64,000 bases of DNA from NCBI GenBank assembly GCA_958295975.1, contig OY282446.1, positions 1,527,289 to 1,591,288 on the forward strand, read 5' to 3'. The number at the start of each line of letters is the position of its first letter. Position 1 is the first letter of the stretch. Source of the DNA: Tepidiformaceae bacterium. GTDB lineage: Bacteria > Chloroflexota > Dehalococcoidia > Tepidiformales > Tepidiformaceae. Position numbers and translations under genes: made by a program. A model generated the notes under the pieces. That model saw nothing but the letters and a program-made list of their open reading frames with translations. It was not told the DNA's origin and searched no databases. Positions 39,285 through 48,064 of this stretch are shown one piece after another.

Positions 39285-41075
39285 CTAACGGGCGTCGACC
39301 CGGTAACGCTGACCCGCGGTGAGGACGGTGAGCGTGTTCACGCCGGGTGGCGCATCGGGGGAGAAGCTGAGCCGGGAGGGCGATGCCGCGTCCCACGTCT
39401 CGACGGCTGCGATCGGGAAATGGCGGAGCGCTTCCTCGACGGGGATGCCGTCGCGCCCTCGCCAGACGATACTGTTCCATCCCGGTTCGAGGTCCAGAAG
39501 AGAGTTGACGGGCCGCCACTCGAGCGCGTCCGGCGGCAGGGGGTAGGCGCGGGTTGGCAACACATTCTGTTCTTCGTCGGTGATGACGATCGAGAGCAGC
39601 TCCCGGCCCGTCAGCGGATCCACTTCGGTGATCGATTCGTCGGGAGGGGGGCTGCGCTCAGGGATGCCCCGCCCCCAACTGATCAGCCAGTTTCCATTGT
39701 CCAGCAATGCAACACGTCCTGCCGCCCATCCAACCTTGTCAAAGGTTCCATGCAACGCATGGTGGCGCTGGAACACCGCTTGCCCGGATTCGATGTCGAT
39801 CGCGTATTCCACCGCTCGGCTGAAGACATCGTTTGTGCGCGCGGTGGTTCCGGTCTCCGGATCGATGGAGCAGGCCACGCCGTTGTCATACAGGACGAGG
39901 TTGCCGTTCGGCCTCAGGTGTGCGGCGTGCTGCCCGCAGAATTCGCCGTATGGGTCCCCCACGATCTTCAGGGGGGCTGGCGATCCGCTGGCGATCCAGT
40001 CCGCGTCGCTGCGGTTGCTCTTGCCCACGCGCCAGACCACGTCCCCGGTCGTTCCGTCGATACGCAGCACTTGCGCGCACCCCCGGAACGAAGCGATGAA
40101 GTCCCCATCGACGACCACCACCGAGTTAAGGTGTGCATAGTCCCACGGGAAGCGGTGTTGTAAACAGTCATCCATCACAGCCATGTGATCCCAGGAGTTC
40201 CACAAGAAAACCTGCTCCCGCTGTGGGGTGATCTCCTGGATGACGGAATCCTCCGTTCCCTCGGTTGTGCTGTACGGGTTGCCGTCCGGGTCGCTGCGTG
40301 AGCTGAAATCGCGCCGGGTGGGCTCGTAGCCCATCAGGACGTAATTCCCGTTCGACTTGATAGCGAAATCGTGATGATCGGTGTGCGTGAGCGGCGGGAC
40401 GACCTGCACGACATCCACTATACTCAGATCCCAGTCGAGCACTACGATCTGGAAATTGGTGAGTTCTGGGAGTTCTTCGCTGAAAGCAGGGATAGTGCCC
40501 GCCCTGCGCGTGTACGAGTACGGATAGAACCCCTCTGGATGGTACTGGAAGTCCTTGCCAAATGATGGCTTACGATGGAAGCGCGGGACGCCATTGGTGT
40601 CGAGAATCCCGAAGAATGGCCCTATCCTTGCCGAGATCAGGATGTCCGAGGCTTCCGCCAACTTCCGCACGGTGATGGTCGGAAAGTCAGGCGGCAGGCA
40701 ATGGACGGTATAGGTGGCGCTGCCCGCGGCGTTCTCGAGCGCGACGACGGTGTCGCTGTCCCCGGACACCCTCAGTTGGACGGCGTCGCCGTTCGAGTGT
40801 ACAACGTCGTTGACCGTCATCTGCGTGTCCGCGTCGTGGGCGGAAAGTGTGAGCGTCAGGATTCCCGAATCGCCACAGCCCACGGCGTAGTGATACGTCT
40901 CGGGGTCGAACGGCGGGTACATCGCCCGCCCCTCGCCCTCCGCCGTGAGCGTGTCCAGCGCTGGCGCGTCCGGCGGCGGGGAGGGGCTCTGGCTGCAGGC
41001 GATGGCCAGCGCGCCAGCCAGCAGGCTCAGGCCCGCGAGGAAGAGACGGAACGGCGAGGCGCTCACGCGCTTCAT
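39285..41075 (-). CDS. Arylsulfotransferase-family lipoprotein, copy 1
   Basis: A 596-residue exported protein with a lipobox ending ALAIAC (Cys27). An N-terminal Ig-like stretch (YAVGCGDSGILTLTLSAHD) precedes the ASST-type beta-propeller. Its motifs are THTDHHDFAIKSNGNYVLM, DYAHLNSVVVVDGDFIASFR, GEFCGQHAAHLRPNGNLVLY and SRAVEYAIDIESGQ. The enzyme family transfers sulfate between phenolic compounds without PAPS, using a catalytic histidine. The C-terminus carries the GWN...W.GRDG module (PGWNSIVWRGRDGIPVEEAL) shared with the large zincins at 50031-55596. It is a tandem duplicate of the next gene. Confidence 0.8.
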   Translation of the reverse strand: MKRVSASPFRLFLAGLSLLAGALAIACSQSPSPPPDAPALDTLTAEGEGRAMYPPFDPETYHYAVGCGDSGILTLTLSAHDADTQMTVNDVVHSNGDAVQLRVSGDSDTVVALENAAGSATYTVHCLPPDFPTITVRKLAEASDILISARIGPFFGILDTNGVPRFHRKPSFGKDFQYHPEGFYPYSYTRRAGTIPAFSEELPELTNFQIVVLDWDLSIVDVVQVVPPLTHTDHHDFAIKSNGNYVLMGYEPTRRDFSSRSDPDGNPYSTTEGTEDSVIQEITPQREQVFLWNSWDHMAVMDDCLQHRFPWDYAHLNSVVVVDGDFIASFRGCAQVLRIDGTTGDVVWRVGKSNRSDADWIASGSPAPLKIVGDPYGEFCGQHAAHLRPNGNLVLYDNGVACSIDPETGTTARTNDVFSRAVEYAIDIESGQAVFQRHHALHGTFDKVGWAAGRVALLDNGNWLISWGRGIPERSPPPDESITEVDPLTGRELLSIVITDEEQNVLPTRAYPLPPDALEWRPVNSLLDLEPGWNSIVWRGRDGIPVEEALRHFPIAAVETWDAASPSRLSFSPDAPPGVNTLTVLTAGQRYRVDAR

Positions 41076-41122
41076 TCTGCCGCTTCCCGCGATTGCCGCA
41101 AGCGCCAGGGGTGGCCGCGGAG

Positions 41123-42898
41123 CTAACGGGCGTCGACCCGGTAGCGCTGGCCCGCGGTGAGGACGGTGAGCGTGTTCACGCCGGGCGGCGCATCGGGGGA
41201 GAATCTGAGCAGGGAGGGCGCGTCCCACGTCTCGATGGCTGCGATCGGGAACTGGTGGAGCGCTTCCTCGACGGGGATGCCGTCGCGCCCCCGCCAGACG
41301 ATGCGGTTCCACCCCGGCTCGAGGTGCAGAAGAGAGTTGACGGGCCGCCACTCGAGCGCGTCCGGCGGCAGGGGGTAGGCACGGGTTGCCAACACATTCT
41401 GTTCCCCGTCGGTGATGACGATCGAGAGCAGCTCCCGGCCCGTCAGCGGGTCCACCTCGGTGATCGATTCGTCGGGATGGGGGGAGCCCCGCCCCCAGCT
41501 GACCAGCCAGTTTCCGTTGTCCAGCAATGCGACATGCCCTTCCGCGTACCCCGCTCTGTCAAAGGTTCCATGCAACGCATGGTGACGCTGGAACACCGCT
41601 TGCCCGGATGCGGTATCGATCGCGTATTCCACCGCCCGGCTGAAGATGCCGCCTGTGCGCGCGCTGGTTCCGGTCTCCGGATCGATGGAGCAGTGCACGC
41701 CGTTGTCATAGAGGACGAGGTTGCCGTTCGGCCGCAGGTGCGCGGCGTGCTGCCCGCAGAATTCGCCGTACGGGTCCCCCACGATCTTCAGGGGGGCTGG
41801 CGATCCGCTGGCGATCCAGTCCGCGTCGCTGCGGTGGCTCTTGCCCAGGCGCCAGATCACGTCTCCGGTCGTTCCGTCGATACGCAGCACTTGCGCGCAC
41901 CCCCGGAACGAAGCGATGAAGTCCCCATCGACGATATTCACCGAGTTAAGGTGTGCATAGCCCCACGGGAAGTGATGTTGTAAACAGTCATCCATTACGG
42001 CCATGTGATCCCAGGAATTCCACAAGAAAACCTGCTCGCGCTGTGGGGTGATTTCCTGGATGACGGAATCAGCCGTTCCCTCGGTCGTGCTGTACGGGTT
42101 GCCGTCCGGGTCGCGACGTGAGCTGAAATCGCGCCGGGTGGGCTCGTAGGCCATCAGGACGTAATTCCCGTTCGCCTTGATATCGAAATCGTGATTATCG
42201 GTGTGCGTGAGCGGCGGGACGACCTGCACGACGTCCACGATGCTCAGGTCCCAGTCGAGCACTACGACCTGGAAATTGATGAGTTCTGGTCTTTCTTCGC
42301 TGGAAGTAGGGATAATGCCCTCCTTGCGCGTGTACGAGTACGGATAGAGCCCCTCCGGGTGGTATTGGAAGTTCTTGCGAAAATTTGGTGGCTTACGATG
42401 GAAGCGCGGGACGCCATTGGTGTCGAGAATCCCGATGAATGGCCCCATCCTTGCCGAGATCAGGATGTCCGAGGCCCCCGCTGACTTCCGCACGGTGACG
42501 GTCGGAAAGTCAGGCGGCAGGCAATGGACGGTATAGGTGGCGCTGCCCGCGGCGTTCTCGAGCGCGACGACGGTGTCGCTGTCCCCGGACACCCTCAGTT
42601 GGACGGCGTCGCCGTTCGGGTGCACGACGTCGTTGACCGTCACGCGCGTGTCCGCGGCGTGGGCGGAAAGGGTGAGCGTCAGTGTCCCCGAATCGCCACA
42701 GCCCACGGCGTAATGATACGTCTCGGGGTCGAACGGCGGGTACATCGCCCGCCCCTCGCCCTCCGCCGTGAGCGTGTCCAGCGTCGGCGCGCCCGGCGTC
42801 GGTGGGGGGGATGCCTGGCAGGCGATGGCCAGCGCGCCAGCCAGCAGGCCCAGGCACGCGAGGAAGAGGCGGGACGCCCAAGCGCGCATGCGCCCCAT
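41123..42898 (-). CDS. Arylsulfotransferase-family lipoprotein, copy 2
   Basis: A 591-residue paralogue of the gene downstream. Lipobox cysteine is again Cys27 (LAIACQASPP). All propeller motifs of copy 1 are retained (DNHDFDIKANGNYVLMAYEP; GYAHLNSVNIVDGDFIASFR; GQHAAHLRPNGNLVLYDNG). The C-terminal GWN...GRDG module is present. Start 42898 is chosen because it aligns with the start of copy 1; ATG 42889 is the alternative. Whether both act on the same sulfate donor and acceptor is unknown. Confidence 0.8.
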   Translation of the reverse strand: MGRMRAWASRLFLACLGLLAGALAIACQASPPPTPGAPTLDTLTAEGEGRAMYPPFDPETYHYAVGCGDSGTLTLTLSAHAADTRVTVNDVVHPNGDAVQLRVSGDSDTVVALENAAGSATYTVHCLPPDFPTVTVRKSAGASDILISARMGPFIGILDTNGVPRFHRKPPNFRKNFQYHPEGLYPYSYTRKEGIIPTSSEERPELINFQVVVLDWDLSIVDVVQVVPPLTHTDNHDFDIKANGNYVLMAYEPTRRDFSSRRDPDGNPYSTTEGTADSVIQEITPQREQVFLWNSWDHMAVMDDCLQHHFPWGYAHLNSVNIVDGDFIASFRGCAQVLRIDGTTGDVIWRLGKSHRSDADWIASGSPAPLKIVGDPYGEFCGQHAAHLRPNGNLVLYDNGVHCSIDPETGTSARTGGIFSRAVEYAIDTASGQAVFQRHHALHGTFDRAGYAEGHVALLDNGNWLVSWGRGSPHPDESITEVDPLTGRELLSIVITDGEQNVLATRAYPLPPDALEWRPVNSLLHLEPGWNRIVWRGRDGIPVEEALHQFPIAAIETWDAPSLLRFSPDAPPGVNTLTVLTAGQRYRVDAR

Positions 42899-42964
42899 TC
42901 TGCCAATTCCCGCGCCTGCCGCAAGCGCCGGGCGGGCGCCCTCCACGCTGGCGTCCCCCGCGCG

Positions 42965-43381
42965 CTACCCGATGGGGCGGAAGAGGGGGATGGGGTACTC
43001 GCCTTCCTCCTGCTCTTCGAACTCCACGCGCACGCGCTGGCCGATGGCGATGTCGGTCGTCGGGTTCTCCACGCCGATGACGCCGCTCATCATGCGGAAG
43101 CCCTCGTCGAGGTCGACGTAGGCCACCGAGTACGCGCCCAGGTCGATGAAGCCGGGCATGCGGTTCTGGCGCACCACGGAGAAGGTGTAGACCGTGCCCT
43201 CGCCCTTCGAGACGAGCCACTCCAGCTCGTCCGCGCCGCAGGCGGGGCAGTGCTGGCGCGGGTAAAAGACCACGCCCTCGCAGGCGGCGCAGCGCTGGTA
43301 GCGCAGTTCGCCCTGTTTGGCGCCCTCCCAGAAGGGCTCGGTGTGGGGTTCGGGGAAACGGGGCTGGGGTCGCTTCGCCAT
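42965..43381 (-). CDS. DUF35 OB-fold zinc-ribbon acyl-CoA-associated protein
   Basis: A 138-residue protein with an N-terminal rubredoxin-like zinc ribbon (YQRCAACEGVVFYP; HCPACG) and a C-terminal OB-fold (GEGTVYTFSVVRQNRMPGF, YSVAYVDLDEGFRMMSGVI). DUF35 proteins pair with thiolase-like enzymes and are required, for instance, for Ltp2-type aldolases of sterol side-chain degradation and for acetyl-CoA acetyltransferases of archaea. The thiolase gene lies four bases upstream, so the two form a complex candidate. Confidence 0.9.
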   Translation of the reverse strand: MAKRPQPRFPEPHTEPFWEGAKQGELRYQRCAACEGVVFYPRQHCPACGADELEWLVSKGEGTVYTFSVVRQNRMPGFIDLGAYSVAYVDLDEGFRMMSGVIGVENPTTDIAIGQRVRVEFEEQEEGEYPIPLFRPIG

Positions 43382-43385
43382 CGCG

Positions 43386-44576
43386 CTAGTCCTTCGCCAG
43401 AATCACGGTGCCGCCCGTGTGCGTGCCGCCGAGCAGGCCGCCGTTGCCGTGGGCCACGGCGAGGCGGGCGTCGGGAACCTGCGAGGTCGATTCGCCGCGC
43501 AGCTGCCGCGCCGCCTCGAGCAGCAGGAAGATGCCGCGCATGCCCGGATGGTTGGAGGAGAGGCCGCCCCCGTCGGTGTTGAGCGCCGGGCCCTCGCCGC
43601 TGTCGAAGGCCAGCCGCGCGTTTTCCACGTAGGCCCCCACCTCGCCCTTGCCGCAGAAGCCGAGGTCCTCGAGGCAGACGGCCACGGTGATGGTGAACGA
43701 GTCGTAGATCATGGCGATGTCGATCTCGTCCGCCGTCACGCCCGCCTCGGCGAAGGCGATGGGGCCGCTCTGGGCGGCGGCGCTGGTGGTGATGTCGCCG
43801 CCGTTCTCGCGGTACTTCGTGGCCTCGCCCGCGCCGATGAGCCACACCGGCGGCTTGCGGCAGTCGCGCGCCACGTCCGCCGAGGCGATGACCACGGCCC
43901 CGCCGCCGTCGCTGATCATGCAGCACTCCAGCAGGTGCAGGGGGTCGGCCACGATGCGCGAGTCGAGCACGTCCTGCGGGGTGATCTCGTCCACGCCCAC
44001 GAACTGCAGGTCGGTCATGGCCTTCACGGCCTCGGGATTGCGCATGGCGTGGTGGCGGGTGGCCACGGAGATGCCCGCGAACTGCTCGTCGGTGGAGCCG
44101 TACTCGTACTGGTGGCGCCGCTTCACGAGGGCGTAGTTGGCGATGAGCGTGGCCCCGTAGGGGGCCTCCATGTTCTGCTGCCAGTTGGCCGGGCCGCCGC
44201 GGCCCAGCCCCCCCGTGCCGATGGCCACGCGGTTGGAGGCCGAGGTGGAGCCGTAGCTGAGCACGGCCACGCGGCACTTGCCCGCGGCGATGTCGCGCAT
44301 GGCGTGGGCCGCGTGGAACTGGTACGACGAGCCGCCCACCTGCGTGGTGTCGATCACCGTGGGGCGGATGCCGAGGTAGGCGGCCAGCTGCAGCCCCCCG
44401 CCCGCCTCGCCGTCCTGCGCGTCGTAGATGGCGTCCACGTCGCCCCACCCCAGGCCCGCGTCCCGCAGCGCCGCGCGGATGGAATCGACCTTGATGTTCA
44501 TGGCCGAAACGCCGGGCGCCACCCGCAAGGGGTACTCGTGAATCCCGACGATCGCCGCCGTTCGCTCCGATGCCAT
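43386..44576 (-). CDS. Thiolase-fold acyl-CoA enzyme lacking the active-site Cys
   Basis: A 396-residue SCPx/Ltp2-like thiolase family protein. The N-terminus is RTAAIVGIHEYPLRVAPGV; the position of the nucleophilic cysteine holds Ser83/Ser84 (TQVGGSSYQFHAAHAM). The C-terminal motif VAHGNGGLLGGTHTGGTVIL has no second cysteine. Other parts, such as MISDGGGAVVIASADVARD and NTDGGGLSSNHPGM, fit the family. Absence of both cysteines argues against classical thiolysis and for aldol-type or other chemistry, as in Ltp2. It is coupled to the DUF35 gene. ATG follows GGGGGAG. Confidence 0.87.
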   Translation of the reverse strand: MASERTAAIVGIHEYPLRVAPGVSAMNIKVDSIRAALRDAGLGWGDVDAIYDAQDGEAGGGLQLAAYLGIRPTVIDTTQVGGSSYQFHAAHAMRDIAAGKCRVAVLSYGSTSASNRVAIGTGGLGRGGPANWQQNMEAPYGATLIANYALVKRRHQYEYGSTDEQFAGISVATRHHAMRNPEAVKAMTDLQFVGVDEITPQDVLDSRIVADPLHLLECCMISDGGGAVVIASADVARDCRKPPVWLIGAGEATKYRENGGDITTSAAAQSGPIAFAEAGVTADEIDIAMIYDSFTITVAVCLEDLGFCGKGEVGAYVENARLAFDSGEGPALNTDGGGLSSNHPGMRGIFLLLEAARQLRGESTSQVPDARLAVAHGNGGLLGGTHTGGTVILAKD

Positions 44577-44621
44577 CGCTCCCCCTTCGGCCCGGCGTTG
44601 CGCCGGAGCCCGCGCGTCGCG

Positions 44622-44627
44622 TACCGT
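44622..44627 (+). promoter_or_regulatory. Candidate -10 box TACCGT exactly 6 bases before GTG
   Basis: TACCGT then six bases then GTG at 44634; predicts a leaderless message for the phosphoesterase-MOSC pair. Confidence 0.45.
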
Positions 44628-44633
44628 GCGCGC

Positions 44634-45221
44634 GTGCGCATCGCGGTGATCGCCGATACCCACCTGCCCGCCCTCATCCGTCAGCTGGACGAGCTTGGGC
44701 CGGAGCCGGGCGAACTGCTCGCGTCCGCGGACCTCATTCTACACGCCGGAGACGTGACCGCGCCGGACGTGCTCGACTGGTGCGAGGCGTTCGCGCCCGT
44801 GCTCGTCGCGCGCGGCAACAACGACCTCTTCGAGGACGCGCGCATGGCCGAACGCCAGCTGCTGGACCTTGAGGGCTGGCGGCTGGGCATGACGCACGAG
44901 CTGCGCCCCGAATCGCGCCCCATCGGCGTGCTGCTCGACGACTGCCTGGGCGGCGAGCGCGTGGACGTGCTGGTGGGCGGGGACACGCACGTGGAGCGCC
45001 TCGAATTCCGCGAGGACGTGCTCTTCGTGAACCCCGGCAGCCCCTCCCTGCCCCACCACAAGGAGTACCGCCTCGGCACCGCCGCCGTGCTCGACATCGA
45101 GCGCGACCGCATCCGCGCCGAGGTGCGCCTGCTCGGCGAGACGGACGGCTCGCCCAATCCGGGGCGGCCCATCGTGCTCGACATCGCCCGCGACGGCGGG
45201 CGCGCGCGGGCGCTCGCATGA
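44634..45221 (+). CDS. YfcE-type metallophosphoesterase
   Basis: A 195-residue calcineurin-like phosphoesterase. Metal-binding motifs are IADTHLPAL (Asp, His), LHAGDVTAP (Asp), ARGNNDLFE (Asn), a histidine in MTHELRPESRP and GGDTHVERLEF, followed by FVNPGSPSLP. Family members hydrolyse cyclic nucleotides or phosphodiesters. GTG start at 44634; ATGA overlap with the MOSC gene. It is divergent from the thiolase gene. Confidence 0.87.
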   Translation: MRIAVIADTHLPALIRQLDELGPEPGELLASADLILHAGDVTAPDVLDWCEAFAPVLVARGNNDLFEDARMAERQLLDLEGWRLGMTHELRPESRPIGVLLDDCLGGERVDVLVGGDTHVERLEFREDVLFVNPGSPSLPHHKEYRLGTAAVLDIERDRIRAEVRLLGETDGSPNPGRPIVLDIARDGGRARALA

Positions 45222-45703
45222 CCGCCGGCGGGCCGCGCGTGGCCCTCATCAACGTCTCCGACGGGGGCGTGCCCAAGCGCCCCGTGGCGCGCGCCGCGGT
45301 CGGCCTCCTCGGCGTCGCGGGCGACCGCCAGGCCAATACGGAGTCGCACGGCGGCCCCGAACGCGCCCTCTGCCTCTACTCCCTCGAACGCATCGAGGCG
45401 CTGCGCGCGGAGGGCCACCCCATCGGCCCGGGCGACGCGGGCGAGAACGTGACCGTGGCCGGGCTGGACTGGGACGGCGTGGTTCCCGGCGCGCGCCTGC
45501 GGCTGGGGGCGGACGTGCGCATCGAGATCACGCGCTACACGACGCCCTGCCACAAGATCGCGGCCAGCTTCGCGGACGGCGACTCCGCCCGCATCAGCCA
45601 GCAGCGCCACCCCGGCTGGAGCCGCGTCTACGCGCGCGTGCTCGCGGGCGGCGAGCTCGCCTCCGGCGACCCCGTCGAGCCGCTGCCCGCCGACGACGAC
45701 TGA
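45218..45703 (+). CDS. MOSC domain protein (second paralogue)
   Basis: A 161-residue MOSC protein closely similar to that at 23953-24498: NVSDGGVPKRPVARAAVGLL, GDRQANTESHGGPERALCLY, GDAGENVTVAGLDWDG and the Cys in TTPCHKIAASFAD. It is shorter at the C-terminus. It overlaps the upstream phosphoesterase start-to-stop (ATGA) and its last 76 bases overlap the convergent hydrolase gene. Confidence 0.85.
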   Translation: MTAGGPRVALINVSDGGVPKRPVARAAVGLLGVAGDRQANTESHGGPERALCLYSLERIEALRAEGHPIGPGDAGENVTVAGLDWDGVVPGARLRLGADVRIEITRYTTPCHKIAASFADGDSARISQQRHPGWSRVYARVLAGGELASGDPVEPLPADDD

Positions 45704-46569
45704 TCGCCGAGCAGGGCCGCGGGATTCCCCCGCAGCATCCGCCCCACTTCCGCCTCGCCGAGGCCCGCGTCGAGGAAGCGCTCGCCGAAGCGGGCCAGCG
45801 CCGCCGCCGGTTCGGGGTTGGCCGCCTGCCCGTGGTCGGAGGAGAGGATGACGCGCCCGGCCCCCACCTCCCGCACCTGCCGCAGGAGTTCGGGCCACGC
45901 CGCCTCTTCGTCCCCGCCCGCGACGGCGATGGCGCACTGCTCGATGAAGCCGCCCCGCGCCGCGATGTCGCGCTGCAGCTCCAGCGGCGTCCAGAAGGAG
46001 GCGTGCGTGATCACGCAGCGGATGCCGCGGTCCAGCGCCGCGCCGAGCAGGGCGGCGGTCTCCTCCGGCGAGAGGTGGCCGCTGGCGAGCGCCGCGTCGT
46101 GCGCCGCGATCAGGTCGAGGATGTCGTGGCACGCGGGGTCCAGCGCGCCGTCCGCGTCCAGCACGGAGATGCCCGCGCGCGCGCTGTTCCAGCCGCCGGG
46201 CCGCCAGCCGCGCCAGTGGCGCGCGTCGAAGGTGGGCATCCACACCACGCGCCCGCCGATGCGGAGCGCGATCTCGACGGCGTCGGGGTTGAGCCCGCCC
46301 ACGCCCCAGTCGAGCGCCACGCCGCCGTGCACGGCGATGCCGTCGAACTCGCGGTCCAGCGCCCAGGCGAGCGGCTGCGTGGGGTACTCGTGGCTCTTCA
46401 GCACCAGCCCCGCCATCCCCGCCTCGCGCGCCCGCGCCACCGTCGCGCGGAAGTCGAGCTTGCGCGCCGCGTAGGGGTCCGGGTCGGCGTGCACGTGGAT
46501 GTCGATGGCGCCCCGCAGCAGCGCCCGCGCGCGGTCGGACAGCGTCTCCAGCGTCGGTTCGGCGCCCAC
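45628..46569 (-). CDS. DUF6282-like metal-dependent hydrolase
   Basis: A 313-residue amidohydrolase-like protein. Metal-binding candidates are the HxH in AIDIHVHADPDPYA, a lysine in AGLVLKSHEYPT, His in CVITHASFWTP and Asp in ILSSDHGQAANPE. The overall pattern fits the DUF6282 group of the amidohydrolase superfamily; substrate unknown. The start is GTG at 46569, eight bases after the SDR stop. The last 25 codons, of low complexity (SSSAGSGSTGSPEASS), read through the 3' end of the convergent MOSC gene, so the true end could be the result of a recent stop-codon loss. Confidence 0.75.
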   Translation of the reverse strand: MGAEPTLETLSDRARALLRGAIDIHVHADPDPYAARKLDFRATVARAREAGMAGLVLKSHEYPTQPLAWALDREFDGIAVHGGVALDWGVGGLNPDAVEIALRIGGRVVWMPTFDARHWRGWRPGGWNSARAGISVLDADGALDPACHDILDLIAAHDAALASGHLSPEETAALLGAALDRGIRCVITHASFWTPLELQRDIAARGGFIEQCAIAVAGGDEEAAWPELLRQVREVGAGRVILSSDHGQAANPEPAAALARFGERFLDAGLGEAEVGRMLRGNPAALLGDQSSSAGSGSTGSPEASSPPASTRA

Positions 46570-46577
46570 GCCGCGCC

Positions 46578-47423
46578 TCAGCCGCCTGCGTCGAGCCGGT
46601 CGTAGGCGGCGAGAATGGCGGCGAAGCGCGCCTCCACCGCCTCGCGCGTCTCCGGGTGCGTCACGACGTACAGGTCGTTGTTCCGCACCGCCGCCACCAC
46701 GTGCCGCGCGATGACGTCCGGCTCCTGCACGTTCGCGCCGATGATGCGCGGCATCTCGCCCGAGGCGGGCGGCTGGATGGGCGGCTCGGCCGTCGTGGGG
46801 GGGCCGCCCGCCGCCGCGGGCCGGTTGCGCGCCGATTCCCCGATGCGCGTGTTCACCACGCCCGGACAGAGCACGGACGCGCCCACGCCGTGGGGCCGCA
46901 GCTCCTCGTGCAGCGTCTCCGTGATGCCCACCACGCCGTACTTGGCCGCCGTGTAGGCGATCACGTTGGGCGCGGCCAGCGGCACCAGCCCGGCGATGGA
47001 CCCGGTGTTGACGACGTGCCCCTCGCCCTGCGCCACCAGCGCGGGCAGGAACGCCTGCAGGCCGTTCACGACGCCGTGCAGGTCGACGTCCAGCACCCAC
47101 CCCCAGTCCGCGTCGCTCAGTTCGGCGGAGGGCTTGCCCGCCACCACGCCCGCGTTGTTGCACACCACGTGCGCCCCGCCGAGCGCTTCCCGCGTGGCCG
47201 CCGCGAGGGCGCGCACGGAGGCGGCGCTGGTCACGTCGCAGGCCACGGCCACGGCCCGCCGCCCCTTCGCGCGCACCTCGTCCGCCACGCGCTCCGCCGG
47301 TTCCGTCTCGATGTCGCCGATGGCCACGTCCATGCCCTCGTCCGCGAAGGCGAGGGCGAGGGCGCGTCCGATGCCGCTCCCCCCGCCCGTCACGACCGCC
47401 ACCTTGCCGTTCAGTTCGCGCAT
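46578..47423 (-). CDS. Short-chain dehydrogenase/reductase
   Basis: A 281-residue classical SDR using NAD(P). Cofactor motif VVTGGGSGIGRALALAFADE, NNAG in VVCNNAGVVAG, and the Ser-Tyr-Lys triad in VNTGSIAGL and IAYTAAKYGVV. An insert rich in Pro/Ala (NRPAAAGGPPTTAEPPIQPP) sits after the substrate loop, longer than usual. Start ATG at 47423 follows AAGGGGGCAACC; a TACACT box lies at 47449-47454 on this strand. It is probably co-transcribed with the hydrolase downstream. Confidence 0.9.
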   Translation of the reverse strand: MRELNGKVAVVTGGGSGIGRALALAFADEGMDVAIGDIETEPAERVADEVRAKGRRAVAVACDVTSAASVRALAAATREALGGAHVVCNNAGVVAGKPSAELSDADWGWVLDVDLHGVVNGLQAFLPALVAQGEGHVVNTGSIAGLVPLAAPNVIAYTAAKYGVVGITETLHEELRPHGVGASVLCPGVVNTRIGESARNRPAAAGGPPTTAEPPIQPPASGEMPRIIGANVQEPDVIARHVVAAVRNNDLYVVTHPETREAVEARFAAILAAYDRLDAGG

Positions 47424-47487
47424 GGTTGCCCCCTTCCCGTGGCGCGCGAGTGTAGCAGGGCGCGCGGCGCGCGGCCCGCGAAAGGCG

Positions 47488-47493
47488 TACCAT
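47488..47493 (+). promoter_or_regulatory. Candidate -10 box TACCAT
   Basis: TACCAT 24 bases before the lipoprotein ATG at 47518; CAGGAGG serves as ribosome-binding site in the short leader. Confidence 0.4.
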
Positions 47494-47517
47494 CGATCCC
47501 GCCGCAGGAGGCGCGTC

Positions 47518-48057
47518 ATGCCGCTCCGGGCTTCGATCCTTTCGCTGGCGTTCATCCTCTCCCTGCTCATCGTCGCCTGCGGCGGCGACGCCGACCGGCT
47601 CTCGGCGGACGACCTCGAGAGCGCCACCTACCTGGCCGAAGGCCCCGACGCGGGCGAGGCCACGCTCGACGGCGGCGAATTCCGCTATCCGGTCGCGGAA
47701 GGCTCCTCCGCCGAGGCCGTGATCCGGCTGGACCACTGGTCCCCCGGCGACCTCGACGGGGACGGCACGGAGGACGCGGCGGCCATCACCAGCGAGCGGC
47801 CCGGCGGGAGCGGCGCCTTCTCCTACGTCCACGCCCTGCGGAACGAGTCGGGCGCGCTGCGCGACGAGGGCTTCGCCTTCCTCGGTGATCGCGTGCGCGT
47901 GGAGTCCGTCGCCATCCGCGACGGCGTCATCGTGGTCGCCCTCTTCGACCGCACCGAGACGGCGTCGTTCGCGGAAGAGCCGACGGTGGCGGTCATCCGC
48001 CGGTTCCGGCTCGACGGCGGCGCGTTGGTCGAACTGCCCGCGCCCGGCGGCAACTAG
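47518..48057 (+). CDS. Lipoprotein with a calcium-binding-like loop
   Basis: A 179-residue lipoprotein precursor: hydrophobic signal with lipobox LLIVAC (Cys21). The mature part is beta-rich and contains GDLDGDGTEDAAAI, which resembles the FG-GAP/dockerin-type calcium loop DxDxDG. Nothing else is recognisable and the function is unknown. It is convergent with the M3 peptidase gene, seven bases apart. Confidence 0.7.
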   Translation: MPLRASILSLAFILSLLIVACGGDADRLSADDLESATYLAEGPDAGEATLDGGEFRYPVAEGSSAEAVIRLDHWSPGDLDGDGTEDAAAITSERPGGSGAFSYVHALRNESGALRDEGFAFLGDRVRVESVAIRDGVIVVALFDRTETASFAEEPTVAVIRRFRLDGGALVELPAPGGN

Positions 48058-48064
48058 CGGGGCG

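Larger units (their letters stand above)
39285..42922. repeat. Tandem duplication of arylsulfotransferase genes
   Basis: Two direct copies (39285-41099 and 41123-42922), including about 20 bases of identical 5' flank (GGCAGAATG context) and matching 3' ends (GCTAACGGGCGTCGACCCGGTA). Differences are scattered substitutions and a few short indels. Confidence 0.85.
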
